From contig NZ_FNVS01000004.1 of the NCBI RefSeq assembly GCF_900108035.1, positions 1 to 64,000 on the forward strand: DNA of 64,000 bases, read 5' to 3'. Position numbers and translations under genes: made by a program. This DNA comes from Parabacteroides chinchillae (GTDB lineage Bacteria > Bacteroidota > Bacteroidia > Bacteroidales > Tannerellaceae). The notes under the pieces were generated by a model that was not told the DNA's origin, did not search any database, and saw only the letters and a list, made by a program, of their open reading frames with translations. Below, piece by piece: positions 50,439 to 58,390 of this stretch (within the stretch, counting starts at the first letter, position 1; each line of letters starts with the position of its first letter).

Positions 50439-51392
50439 ATGGCAACAAAGAAAAATAAACGAGTAGAAGTTTTATCTCCCCAGATTAAATGTTTTGGTGG
50501 TGATATAACATTCGAACAAATACTTAACGTCGTTAACGGGGAAAAGTTTCAAAACGAGTTTAAGGATCATGAAATCAAATTAATGCCGACCACACTTTCT
50601 AATTGTCTTGTGGGCATAGTTATGACAGGACAAAACAAAGATTTACCTCCAAAACGAAACAATCAAACAGGAGAATTCTCTCAATTAAACCTTGATGTTA
50701 ATAGAGAAAAATTATCTTTTGGGAATATATTTCTTTATGATGTTAGAATTAACGTCTTATTCTATGAACTAAATATAAATGGGTGTTATCTTGATAAATT
50801 AGCAGAAAATATTCAAACATATTGGAATAGTCGATATGATGACAAAATAGAATTGTCATTCCTGCCAGTTTCTCGAAAAGGAGAATACCAACGTTTAATG
50901 AAAATGGGGTATTACAAAGAGTTTTATGTAGAATTAACTAACCCAACCGAGATATTACAAGATTATAAAGATAGTACATCTAGTTTATTTTCTATGGCAA
51001 AGAGTTATATCTCAAAAGGAATGAAAAATAAATCCGATGTTTTTGTGTTGAAATTTGCAACCTTTGGGAAACAAGTTAACAAAATAGGATTGTCTGCTAA
51101 AGCTGTTTTGGAATTAGCAAAATCCTTTGGATTTTTGCTTGCTGGAGAGCAACGCAAGAATGTAAAAAAATTGCAGGTAAAAGGATATTTTGCAGACCCC
51201 AATGAACCTCAAACGTTACAGCCAATAAACCTTGTAAGTGATGTATTTACTATATACATCAAATTAACGGTGCAGACATTACCTTCTAATCTTCAAGAAA
51301 TAGAACGAAAGGAAGAAATAGAAAAATTATATCAAAAACATTTGCCTGAACTTAATTACATCTTTAACAGAGAAAGTAATGAAAATCATTGA
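50439..51392 (+). CDS. Unrecognised cargo protein, 317 residues
   Basis: Starts MATKKNKRVEVLSPQIKCFG after 17 bases. It is mixed alpha/beta and soluble, with NVVNGEKFQNEFKDHEIKLM near the start, a central FYVELTNPTEILQDYKD, an FATFGKQVNKIGLSAKAVLE helix and a C-terminal IKLTVQTLPSNLQEIERKEE. I see no nuclease, helicase or P-loop motif. Its A+T-rich coding differs from the upstream methylase and nuclease. The next gene begins inside its last codons (14-base overlap), so the product is made together with the membrane protein and probably works with it. Confidence 0.7.
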   Translation: MATKKNKRVEVLSPQIKCFGGDITFEQILNVVNGEKFQNEFKDHEIKLMPTTLSNCLVGIVMTGQNKDLPPKRNNQTGEFSQLNLDVNREKLSFGNIFLYDVRINVLFYELNINGCYLDKLAENIQTYWNSRYDDKIELSFLPVSRKGEYQRLMKMGYYKEFYVELTNPTEILQDYKDSTSSLFSMAKSYISKGMKNKSDVFVLKFATFGKQVNKIGLSAKAVLELAKSFGFLLAGEQRKNVKKLQVKGYFADPNEPQTLQPINLVSDVFTIYIKLTVQTLPSNLQEIERKEEIEKLYQKHLPELNYIFNRESNENH

Positions 51393-51831
51393 AAGATGTG
51401 GTCCACCACTTTTAGGAGTATTAGTTGGCTATTTGTTCTTTAAGTATAGTATTATGAGCTATTCTGACTGTAATGAATTTATAAAGCAATTTACAACAAT
51501 CGGCACATGCGCTTTTGGATTCTTGCTGACTTTATTTGGGCTAATTATTCAAAGTAATAGTGATGTTATTACTGAAATCCGGGAAAGAAAAATTCCGTAT
51601 AGACGGTTTATTTTCTATAATAGGAGAGTGGTATTTATATCTTTATTATTGACCGTCTATTCTTACATCATAGGCTATCTTAATTGGGATAATTTATTGC
51701 CGAGTAACAATATGATTGTATCAGTTGTTACAAGCATATTTTGGGGTGGATTTATTTGGTTTCTAATAGAAATCATTTATTTTCTTATAGTATTCTACAT
51801 TTTAATACAAGATAAAAATGATACAGTTTAA
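51379..51831 (+). CDS. Four-helix membrane protein of the cargo operon
   Basis: 150 residues with four hydrophobic segments: about 8-27 (PPLLGVLVGYLFFKYSI), 38-58 (TIGTCAFGFLLTLFGLIIQ), 83-101 (VVFISLLLTVYSYIIGYL) and 113-143 (FIWFLIEIIYFLIVFYILIQ). A basic loop (REIRERKIPYRRF-like) lies between helices 2 and 3. No enzyme motif. It overlaps both neighbours by 14 bases. Small four-helix proteins of this kind are membrane anchors or pore-forming parts in several phage-defence systems, for example KwaA of Kiwa; homology to KwaA is not claimed. Confidence 0.75.
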   Translation: MKIIERCGPPLLGVLVGYLFFKYSIMSYSDCNEFIKQFTTIGTCAFGFLLTLFGLIIQSNSDVITEIRERKIPYRRFIFYNRRVVFISLLLTVYSYIIGYLNWDNLLPSNNMIVSVVTSIFWGGFIWFLIEIIYFLIVFYILIQDKNDTV

Positions 51832-52849
51832 TAATACGGACATAAAAAGCATCGCTTTACATAAAGTTGGGAATAAATATAAAGATGAGCCTTTAGTCTT
51901 ATCTAAAAAATTTATAGAAACAGATGATTTAACCAAAGAGATACTTTCAAGGTATTTTCTGTCCAGGTTTAGTTTTGCTGAGCTATATGTATTCTTCCAT
52001 CAAATCGATATCAGATACAACGAAGTATATGATATTATTGATAAGTTATTCACAAAAGGTTTCATGGATATTTCGGATACAGAAAAATTGGCAAAACATT
52101 TATATGAGCAAAGCGTACATCCTAAAACTAAAGGTGGAGAATTTTATGTTGCATATTTTGAAGATTGCATAGTTGGTAAAACAAAAACAAATGCTATTGG
52201 TCTTTTCAAATCAGAAAATAAGGATATATTTTTAAAAATATATCCTAAAGAAGAAAATTTTGAAATAGAAAGCGAAACTGGAATAAGCATCAACAAACTA
52301 GATAAGGGCTGTTTGATTTTTAACATCGAACAAGAAAATGGCTATATAGTTGCTGTTGTAGATAATACCAATAAGGGTTCGGAAGCTAAATATTGGACTG
52401 ATGATTTCCTGCATGTACGCCCAAGGAAAGACAGCTTCAATCAAACCCAAAATATGCTTTCTCTATGCAAGAGTTTTGTTTCTCAATTACCAAGCAACAA
52501 CGGTAAGATTGAGAAAGTTACGTATATGAATAGAAGTGTAGAAGCATTGAAAGAGGAATCTGTTAATGTAAATTCCTTTGCGGAACAGGTCTTTAAAACT
52601 CCTAAATTAGTTTCTGAATTTAAGCAATACAAAGAAAGTTACCAAAGAGAGCGTGATATAGAAATTGATGATACTTTTGAAACAGCATCAACTGCAATAA
52701 AACGCAAAGGGACTGGTACAATGACAACAATCAAGCTTGATAAGAACTTTGATATAAACATTCATGGTGGAGAGCAATATATTGAAAGAGGCTATGATGA
52801 GAAGCGAAAGATGTATTACTATCAGTTGTTTTTTAAAGAAGAAAAATAG
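51818..52849 (+). CDS. NA37/YejK-like nucleoid-associated protein
   Basis: 343 residues. It matches the 37-kDa nucleoid-associated family in its start (NTDIKSIALHKVGNKYKDEP), middle (GGEFYVAYFEDCIVGKTKTN, the usual yi.v.fe.....k.iaiFk region) and the end IKLDKNFDINIHGGEQYIER with GYDEKRKMYYYQLFF. E. coli YejK is a nucleoid protein of little-known role. Here the gene is coupled to a membrane protein by a 14-base overlap, so a membrane-tethered DNA-sensing complex is an inference worth testing. Confidence 0.82.
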   Translation: MIQFNNTDIKSIALHKVGNKYKDEPLVLSKKFIETDDLTKEILSRYFLSRFSFAELYVFFHQIDIRYNEVYDIIDKLFTKGFMDISDTEKLAKHLYEQSVHPKTKGGEFYVAYFEDCIVGKTKTNAIGLFKSENKDIFLKIYPKEENFEIESETGISINKLDKGCLIFNIEQENGYIVAVVDNTNKGSEAKYWTDDFLHVRPRKDSFNQTQNMLSLCKSFVSQLPSNNGKIEKVTYMNRSVEALKEESVNVNSFAEQVFKTPKLVSEFKQYKESYQRERDIEIDDTFETASTAIKRKGTGTMTTIKLDKNFDINIHGGEQYIERGYDEKRKMYYYQLFFKEEK

Positions 52850-52852
52850 ACA

Positions 52853-53842
52853 ATGAACGAAGAGAACAAAATAATACTCTATCAAGACGATAACGAGATA
52901 ACTCGTGTGTCCGTGCGTTTTGCCGATGAAGATTTGTGGCTGACACAAAATCAGTTAGCAGATATATATTGTACTACGCAACAGAACATCAGCCAACATG
53001 TGGACAACATATATAAAGATGGCGAACTGAGCATAGAGGCAACTAACAAGAAATTCTTGTTAGTTCGTCAGGAAGGCAATCGACAGGTGAAACGTAACAT
53101 CGACCACTATAATCTTGATATGATTATAGCATTGGGGTATCGTGTTCAATCACAGGTTGCTACTCGTTTTCGTAGATGGGCTACCCAACGGCTTCACGAA
53201 TATATCCAAAAGGGGTTTGCGATGGATGACGAGCGATTGAAGCAGGGAGGGAACCGATATTTCCGTGAACTTTTGCAGCGCATCAGGGACATTCGCAGTA
53301 GTGAGCGCAACTTTTACCAGCAAGTAACGGATATATATGCCACTGCGACAGACTACGACCCACGCGATAATATGACAAAAATGTTTTTTGCCACAGTACA
53401 AAACAAACTACATTATGCTGTTCACGAGAATACGGCTGCTGAAATCATATACAACCGTGTGGATAATGAAAAACCTTTTGTCGGAATGACCAACTTCAAG
53501 GGCAACTATGTGACCAAAGATGATGTCAAGATAGCCAAGAACTATTTGTCTGAGATTGAACTCCAACGTCTGAATCTGCTTGTTTCAGGTTTCTTGGATT
53601 TTGCGGAGTTCCAAGCATTGGAAATGAATCCTATGACAATGAAAGATTGGATAGAAGCACTGGATAACCAGATTATTGCTCATAAACGGAAGGTTTTGAT
53701 TGGCAAGGGAAACATTTCGCATAAGCAGGCGATTGAAAAAGCGGAAAAAGAGTTTGAAATCTATCGCAAACGTGAAATGGAGTTGTTGGAAAGTGATTTT
53801 GATAAAGAAATAAAGAAGTTGAAAGACAATAATTCAAACTAA
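52853..53842 (+). CDS. RhuM-family protein
   Basis: 329 residues, close to the family's usual length. The N-terminal DNA-binding-like region has VRFADEDLWLTQNQLADIYC, TTQQNISQHVDNIYKDGELS and NIDHYNLDMIIALGYRVQSQ; then TRFRRWATQRLHEYIQKGFA, RIRDIRSSERNFYQQVTDIY, a middle with NKLHYAVHENTAAEIIYNRV, and a charged C-terminal helix. RhuM was named in a Salmonella pathogenicity island and is common in islands and restriction loci. Molecular function is unknown. It starts 3 bases after the NA37 gene and is the last operon gene, 141 bases before attR. Confidence 0.88.
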   Translation: MNEENKIILYQDDNEITRVSVRFADEDLWLTQNQLADIYCTTQQNISQHVDNIYKDGELSIEATNKKFLLVRQEGNRQVKRNIDHYNLDMIIALGYRVQSQVATRFRRWATQRLHEYIQKGFAMDDERLKQGGNRYFRELLQRIRDIRSSERNFYQQVTDIYATATDYDPRDNMTKMFFATVQNKLHYAVHENTAAEIIYNRVDNEKPFVGMTNFKGNYVTKDDVKIAKNYLSEIELQRLNLLVSGFLDFAEFQALEMNPMTMKDWIEALDNQIIAHKRKVLIGKGNISHKQAIEKAEKEFEIYRKREMELLESDFDKEIKKLKDNNSN

Positions 53843-53982
53843 TTCGCTACCTTTGTCCCAAGAAATCATCCGCTGCAACGATGCGCAAAACGCAGAAGTC
53901 CAACGGTGGAGCAATAGGAGGAGATTACTCTTGCACTGTTTCTGAAAAGTAATGATATACAGCTGCTTGCGAATTTATCACA

Positions 53983-54002
53983 ATTCCTGGTGGCACCACT
54001 TT
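53983..54002 (+). repeat. attR, right 20-base direct repeat of the island
   Basis: Exact copy of 42817-42836. It keeps only the T-loop and 3' acceptor end of tRNA-Phe, the part displaced by insertion. To its left, CGGTGGAGCAA (53904-53914) repeats 42947-42957 near attL, a possible recombinase arm site. The 140 bases 53843-53982 have a TACCTTTG box (53848-53855) and no ORF. Confidence 0.9.
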
Positions 54003-54025
54003 TAAAAGACTTCAAAATTAAACAG

Positions 54026-54053
54026 ATCCCTGAAAATTAAATATTTCAGGGAT
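54026..54053 (+). terminator. Original host terminator of tRNA-Phe
   Basis: ATCCCTGAAA (54026-54035) pairs with TTTCAGGGAT (54044-54053), then TTTTGTTTTTT. It stands 24 bases from attR, where the tRNA-Phe terminator would have been before insertion. The stretch 54060-54254 after it holds the upstream region of the receptor gene; nothing else is recognisable. Confidence 0.7.
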
Positions 54054-54254
54054 TTTTGTTTTTTATTCCTGTTCTGTATCTTGTAAAGATATAAATTCCA
54101 CGTCTATAGCTGTTTTGTTTCTTGAGTTATTTTGCCGGCAAAATAACAATCCTTCTCTCTTGGAAAGCAGTGTAAAAAACAGACTTTAAATATCCTAGTT
54201 ATGTACTACATTTTAATTACTATATTTATACTCAAAATCAGAATACACACAAAA

Positions 54255-56738
54255 ATGATAATTGATAATTCAAAAAACAGAATACAAGGAACAATAAGGG
54301 CCTATAATATCACAACCGTTTGGTTCGCTTGTTTTTTCATTGCATCAGCTGCAATCAATGCCCAGGAGACGGCAAAAGGAAAGACGGGAATTGTGCGTGG
54401 TGTGGTTACCGCAACGGTAGCCAAAACGCCCGTAGCAGGTGCCGAAGTCATCATACTGGGTGATACGGTTATTCGCTATACTGCGGCAGACGGAAGCTTT
54501 GAGTTCAACAAAGTAGCCGCTGGTTACCGCACACTGAACGTATCGGCAGATGAATACCTGAACTACATCTCCGAATCTTTTGAGGTAATAGCCTCGATCC
54601 CGACTGTTATCAATGTACAACTGGATGATGTACAACTATCGGCCGTCACGGTAACGGCTGCCGCACCATTGCGTTCGACAGTAGAGTCGCCCGTATCCCT
54701 ACGCCGTATCGAACGGGAAGAGATAGACCTCACGCCCGGAGCCAACCGCGATATATCCAAAGTAATACAATCCACCCCCGGCGTAGTAACCGTATCGCAA
54801 AACAACCGCAACGATGTGCTGGTACGAGGTGGAGGTGCGAATGAGAATAAATACTTTCTGGATGATATTGAAATTCCGGTACTAAACCACTTCTCCGTTC
54901 AAGGAGGTTCGGGCGGATACGCATCACTGGTCAACACAGACCTGCTTCGCTCGGTAAATTTTTACACAGGCGCATTCCCGGCTGCTTTATCCAACGGTTT
55001 AAGCTCAGTGATGGATATGAAAATGAAGAATGGCAATGACGATCGTTTTCATGGCAAGGTAATAGTAGGAGCTTCCGATGTAGGTGCAACTATCAACACG
55101 CCTCTGACAAAAGACGGCAAGACCACCTTTATCAGTTCCTATCGCCATAGTTACCTGCAATTTTTGTTTGATATGCTGGGACTAACCTTTCTTCCTACCT
55201 ACAACGACTATCAATTCAAGATCAGTTCGCACCTGAGTGACGATGACGAAATATACGCTATCGGACTAGGTTCGTTCGATAACAACCGCCTCAACCTCGG
55301 CATAAAAGACCCCGAAGAATCGCGTCGCTACATATTAGGATACCTACCCAACAACGATCAGGTAAGCTACGTATTTGGTTTGGGTTACCGTCGCGGATTT
55401 AAAGGAGGTCAGTTTAAAACGACATTAAGCCGCGATTACCTCCGCAACGATCTGTTTAAATACACCGGCAATGACGAATCAAAAGATAAAACGCTGGACA
55501 TCCGCAGTCGAGAGGGCAACTATCGTTTCCGTGCCCTTGTGGATCTTTGGAACCTGGGAGGATTCCGTTTCAGTGCTGGTATAGGAGGCGGTTATGGCTC
55601 GTATGACAACAAAGCCATGCAACGCGTTTATACAGGCAACAACTATGCCGACCATTCCACACACGGCAAGGTAGACCTGTGGCGCTACGATGCCTTTGCC
55701 ATGCTGAGCCGCTATTTTCTGGACAACCGCCTGTCGGTATTATTCGGACTGAGAATGGATGGTATGAATTATTCAGGCAAGACCAGTAATCCGCTCAAGC
55801 AACTATCGCCCCGTTTGAGTATGGCGTATAAGTTTACAGACAAATGGAGTGTGAACGCCACTGTAGCCCGTTATTATCAGGAACCCACATACACCACATT
55901 GGGTTATACGCCTGCCGATGGCTCTGCTTTCAACCAGAAAGACGGTCTGACCTATCAGAATGTGAACCAGTATGTAGCAGGAGTTAAATTCTCGCCCAGT
56001 GCGGAATCGTCTGTTTCTGTAGAAGGCTTTTACAAGCAATACGGGCATCTGCCTGTATCGCTTAATGACTCGCTGCCGATCTCTACAGGAGACCTTACGG
56101 ACTATATTGTAGGCAATGCACCTGCATTATCCGCAGGCAAAGGGCGCGCGTATGGTATGGAACTTTCTTACCGCCACCTGAACTTCTTCAACACGGTTGT
56201 AAACCTTTCATACACCCTTCTGCGCTCCGAAATAAACAAGATGGACGCAGAGTTGCGCCCTATAAAGAATGAGTATTGGGCATCCAGTTGGGATGTACGG
56301 CATATCCTGAATATCTCGGCCATCCACAAGTTCCCGCACAACTGGACGCTGGGAGCCAAATGGTATCTTACCGGAGGCATGCCCTACACACCTTACGACA
56401 AAGAACTGTCATCGCAAATTGATGCCTGGGACTCTCGCCGCCGTCCATACGCAAACAATGCCCTGTATAACACGGAACGCACGGCCGCCTATCATCAACT
56501 GGACGTACGTGTAGACAAAGTATGGTACTTCAACAAATGGCGGCTCGGATTCTATGTAGACATACAGAACCTATACAACTACAAATCGCGCGGACAAAAC
56601 TATTTCTTCCCGCAGCTCGACGCAAACAACCAGGGTATCCCCGATCCTAACCGTCCGGGATATTACCTGATGCAAGACTTGCCCAACGATCTGGGAGGAA
56701 CCATACTTCCCTCCATCGGGATAACTCTGGAGATTTAA
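54255..56738 (+). CDS. TonB-dependent outer-membrane receptor with carboxypeptidase-like domain
   Basis: 827 residues from ATG 54255; the frame opens at 54201 but the added residues are not needed. The signal ends at INAQ. A carboxypeptidase-regulatory-like domain (about 38-120) includes GVVTATVAKTPVAGAEVIIL. The plug includes SPVSLRRIEREEIDLTPGAN, VIQSTPGVVTVSQNNRNDVL and VRGGGANENKYFLDDIEIPV, then a barrel ending GGTILPSIGITLEI with a proper strand end. It has no SusD partner. Probably imports a metal chelate or similar ligand. The lipoprotein gene follows after about 95 bases. Confidence 0.9.
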   Translation: MIIDNSKNRIQGTIRAYNITTVWFACFFIASAAINAQETAKGKTGIVRGVVTATVAKTPVAGAEVIILGDTVIRYTAADGSFEFNKVAAGYRTLNVSADEYLNYISESFEVIASIPTVINVQLDDVQLSAVTVTAAAPLRSTVESPVSLRRIEREEIDLTPGANRDISKVIQSTPGVVTVSQNNRNDVLVRGGGANENKYFLDDIEIPVLNHFSVQGGSGGYASLVNTDLLRSVNFYTGAFPAALSNGLSSVMDMKMKNGNDDRFHGKVIVGASDVGATINTPLTKDGKTTFISSYRHSYLQFLFDMLGLTFLPTYNDYQFKISSHLSDDDEIYAIGLGSFDNNRLNLGIKDPEESRRYILGYLPNNDQVSYVFGLGYRRGFKGGQFKTTLSRDYLRNDLFKYTGNDESKDKTLDIRSREGNYRFRALVDLWNLGGFRFSAGIGGGYGSYDNKAMQRVYTGNNYADHSTHGKVDLWRYDAFAMLSRYFLDNRLSVLFGLRMDGMNYSGKTSNPLKQLSPRLSMAYKFTDKWSVNATVARYYQEPTYTTLGYTPADGSAFNQKDGLTYQNVNQYVAGVKFSPSAESSVSVEGFYKQYGHLPVSLNDSLPISTGDLTDYIVGNAPALSAGKGRAYGMELSYRHLNFFNTVVNLSYTLLRSEINKMDAELRPIKNEYWASSWDVRHILNISAIHKFPHNWTLGAKWYLTGGMPYTPYDKELSSQIDAWDSRRRPYANNALYNTERTAAYHQLDVRVDKVWYFNKWRLGFYVDIQNLYNYKSRGQNYFFPQLDANNQGIPDPNRPGYYLMQDLPNDLGGTILPSIGITLEI

Positions 56739-56833
56739 CCGGAGAAGAGAAATAATCCCTTCCCCCTGCAAACGTATCTTTGCCCCGTGAAATTTTGTTT
56801 TTATTCGAAAAAAGAACCCATAAATATATAATT

Positions 56834-58141
56834 ATGAAAACAAACCAACCCGTCCTTATCTCCATTCTGCTTACAAGCGCCGTTGTCGGTTGCAAGCAGA
56901 CAGACAACAAAGTGTACCACCAGCCCACTCCCCCGCAGTATGAGGCTGTTTATGATCGTTCTACAGCACCGCTACAAATAGAGATAGAACAATCGCTGGA
57001 ACGTCCTGCCAACCTGAATCTAAGCCGTATTGCCTCCCAACTGGAATACTATACCGTAGGTGATGCCCGGTTTCCGGTTACGCAAGCGATCGAGATACCG
57101 GACAACAATGCTTTCATTACCTTCAACTATCCGCGCATCTATTATCGCAAGCAGGATGTACCAAGCAAACGGTATGGATTCAAAGCCTTAGCCTATAAAT
57201 GGAATAACGACATGAATAAGATCAACCTGTTCTACGATAAGAAAACAACACGCATGTATTGCGCCTTAAGCGGATTAGACCAGAACAATAAAGAAGAAGC
57301 CGCTCCTTACATCGGCGAACTCCCTCCACTGGATACTCTGCTCAAAATACAAAACTATATCTTTCCGGAAAACATAGCAATCAAGTATCCTCTACACCTG
57401 ACACAAGACCGTTTATTGGGTTTCTCCTCCTCCGGCTATAGCCTTTGCCATTACGAAGGCGATGCAGGAGAGCCTAACGGCATAATCACTTTTAACCTGC
57501 AAGGAGATACGCTCTGCAAGTTCATTCTTAAGGAGCCGGCCTCCGCTGCCAAACGTTGGCAAACCGACAGTATTCCTTCGTTCCAGACATCTTCATGGAA
57601 TAACGAACAAAATAAAATGACCTTTATAATTCCCTTCTGCGACACGATCTACCGGCTCTTGGACAGTCGCACCATTTCTCCGTTATATGCTCTTAATTTA
57701 GGAGAAAAGAGCATTTCCGGCGATCAGCTCACTCAACCGGTAGCCAATGGCAAAATATGGCTCCGTACTTGCTACGAAAACCCGAAAAGTGTCTGTATAG
57801 GACTTCGCCAGAAAGGAGCACCCGAAATAACAAACTGGCTAGGCTATACCGACGAATACAAGCCTGCCCTGACCCACCGGATAGTATATCTGAAAGAAGA
57901 TGGAAAAACGTACGCCTTACCCCGTAACCCGGGTGGTTTCATCAACGACATAGACGACGGACTGGCATTCTGGCCTGACGGACAGACTGATGATTGTCTT
58001 TATATGATCCGTAGTGTTACCGAAATGCGCGAAACGGTCAAACGTACCGGTTCCACCCGCCAGCAAGAATTGCTCCGTTTTCTGGATAACCCGCAGGTGC
58101 ATGAACGCGATTATGTAATGATTGTAGCCCGTATAAAATAA
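56834..58141 (+). CDS. Lipoprotein, probable six-bladed propeller (DUF4933-like)
   Basis: 435 residues from ATG 56834 (MKTNQPVLISILLTSAVVGC). The lipobox VVGC puts the lipidated Cys at about 20. The body has repeated strand pairs with conserved aromatic turns (FPVTQAIEIPDNNAFITFNY, RLLGFSSSGYSLCHYEGDA, GGFINDIDDGLAFWPDGQTD), as in six-bladed propeller lipoproteins of gut Bacteroidales, and ends HERDYVMIVARIK. Function unknown; likely a surface or periplasmic partner of the receptor upstream. DUF4933 is my best guess, from memory. Confidence 0.6.
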   Translation: MKTNQPVLISILLTSAVVGCKQTDNKVYHQPTPPQYEAVYDRSTAPLQIEIEQSLERPANLNLSRIASQLEYYTVGDARFPVTQAIEIPDNNAFITFNYPRIYYRKQDVPSKRYGFKALAYKWNNDMNKINLFYDKKTTRMYCALSGLDQNNKEEAAPYIGELPPLDTLLKIQNYIFPENIAIKYPLHLTQDRLLGFSSSGYSLCHYEGDAGEPNGIITFNLQGDTLCKFILKEPASAAKRWQTDSIPSFQTSSWNNEQNKMTFIIPFCDTIYRLLDSRTISPLYALNLGEKSISGDQLTQPVANGKIWLRTCYENPKSVCIGLRQKGAPEITNWLGYTDEYKPALTHRIVYLKEDGKTYALPRNPGGFINDIDDGLAFWPDGQTDDCLYMIRSVTEMRETVKRTGSTRQQELLRFLDNPQVHERDYVMIVARIK

Positions 58142-58163
58142 AGCATTCTCTTATGTATCATAA

Positions 58164-58197
58164 AAAAGCCTCCCTGAATTGAACCAGGAAGGCTTTT
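58164..58197. terminator. Terminator, duplicated in the second DUF6383 unit
   Basis: AAAAAGCCTCCCTG pairs with CAGGAAGGCTTTT (one mismatch). It lies between the plus-strand lipoprotein and the minus-strand DUF6383 gene and can end both. The same hairpin, at nearly the same distance from the next DUF6383 stop, occurs at 61459-61492. Confidence 0.7.
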
Positions 58198-58228
58198 AAC
58201 TTTTTAACCGTCTTCACTCCTCACGGAA

Positions 58229-58305
58229 CTACAAACAGTCAGAACTTTTAATTTTATTACTTTAGTACTAATATAACATTCACTTGTTCGCCTGTCTCAG
58301 GGTAA
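58229..58305. repeat. 3'-flank repeat, copy 1
   Basis: ACAGTCAGAACTTTTAATTT through TTGTTCGCCTGTCTCAGGGT is repeated with few changes at 61533-61605. Together with the terminator and the C-terminal codons it makes a duplicated block of about 450 bases. No ORF lies in 58198-58390. Confidence 0.7.
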
Positions 58306-58390
58306 TTGGAGATCAAGGGGCAATTTTTAATTGCCCCTACGCTTTCCGCGTGAATGATTAATTAGATTATTTGAATAATCCTTTGTATTC

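Larger units (their letters stand above)
42817..54002. mobile_element. 11.2-kb genomic island in tRNA-Phe (decayed mobilizable element with defence-like cargo)
   Basis: The ends are a 20-base direct repeat overlapping the tRNA 3' end. The tyrosine recombinase gene is next to the left end, the usual arrangement. The left part (43-47.5 kb) carries the recombinase, HTH proteins, DUF3408 and MobA-like genes; relaxase, coupling protein and tra genes are absent. The right part (48-53.8 kb) is cargo. Base composition changes within it: the left genes look more G+C-rich, while 50.4-52.8 kb is clearly A+T-rich, so the cargo has a separate origin. Confidence 0.88.

Noticed and set aside
50439-52849. 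Kiwa defence system
   Set aside because: The four-helix protein plus DNA-binding protein plan is similar, but the partner matches the NA37/YejK family rather than the KwaB (DUF4868) pattern, and three genes are coupled instead of two. Not assigned.
53848-53855. TACCTTTG as a promoter reading out of the island at attR
   Set aside because: No -33 TTG at the proper distance and no gene before the att site; noted only.
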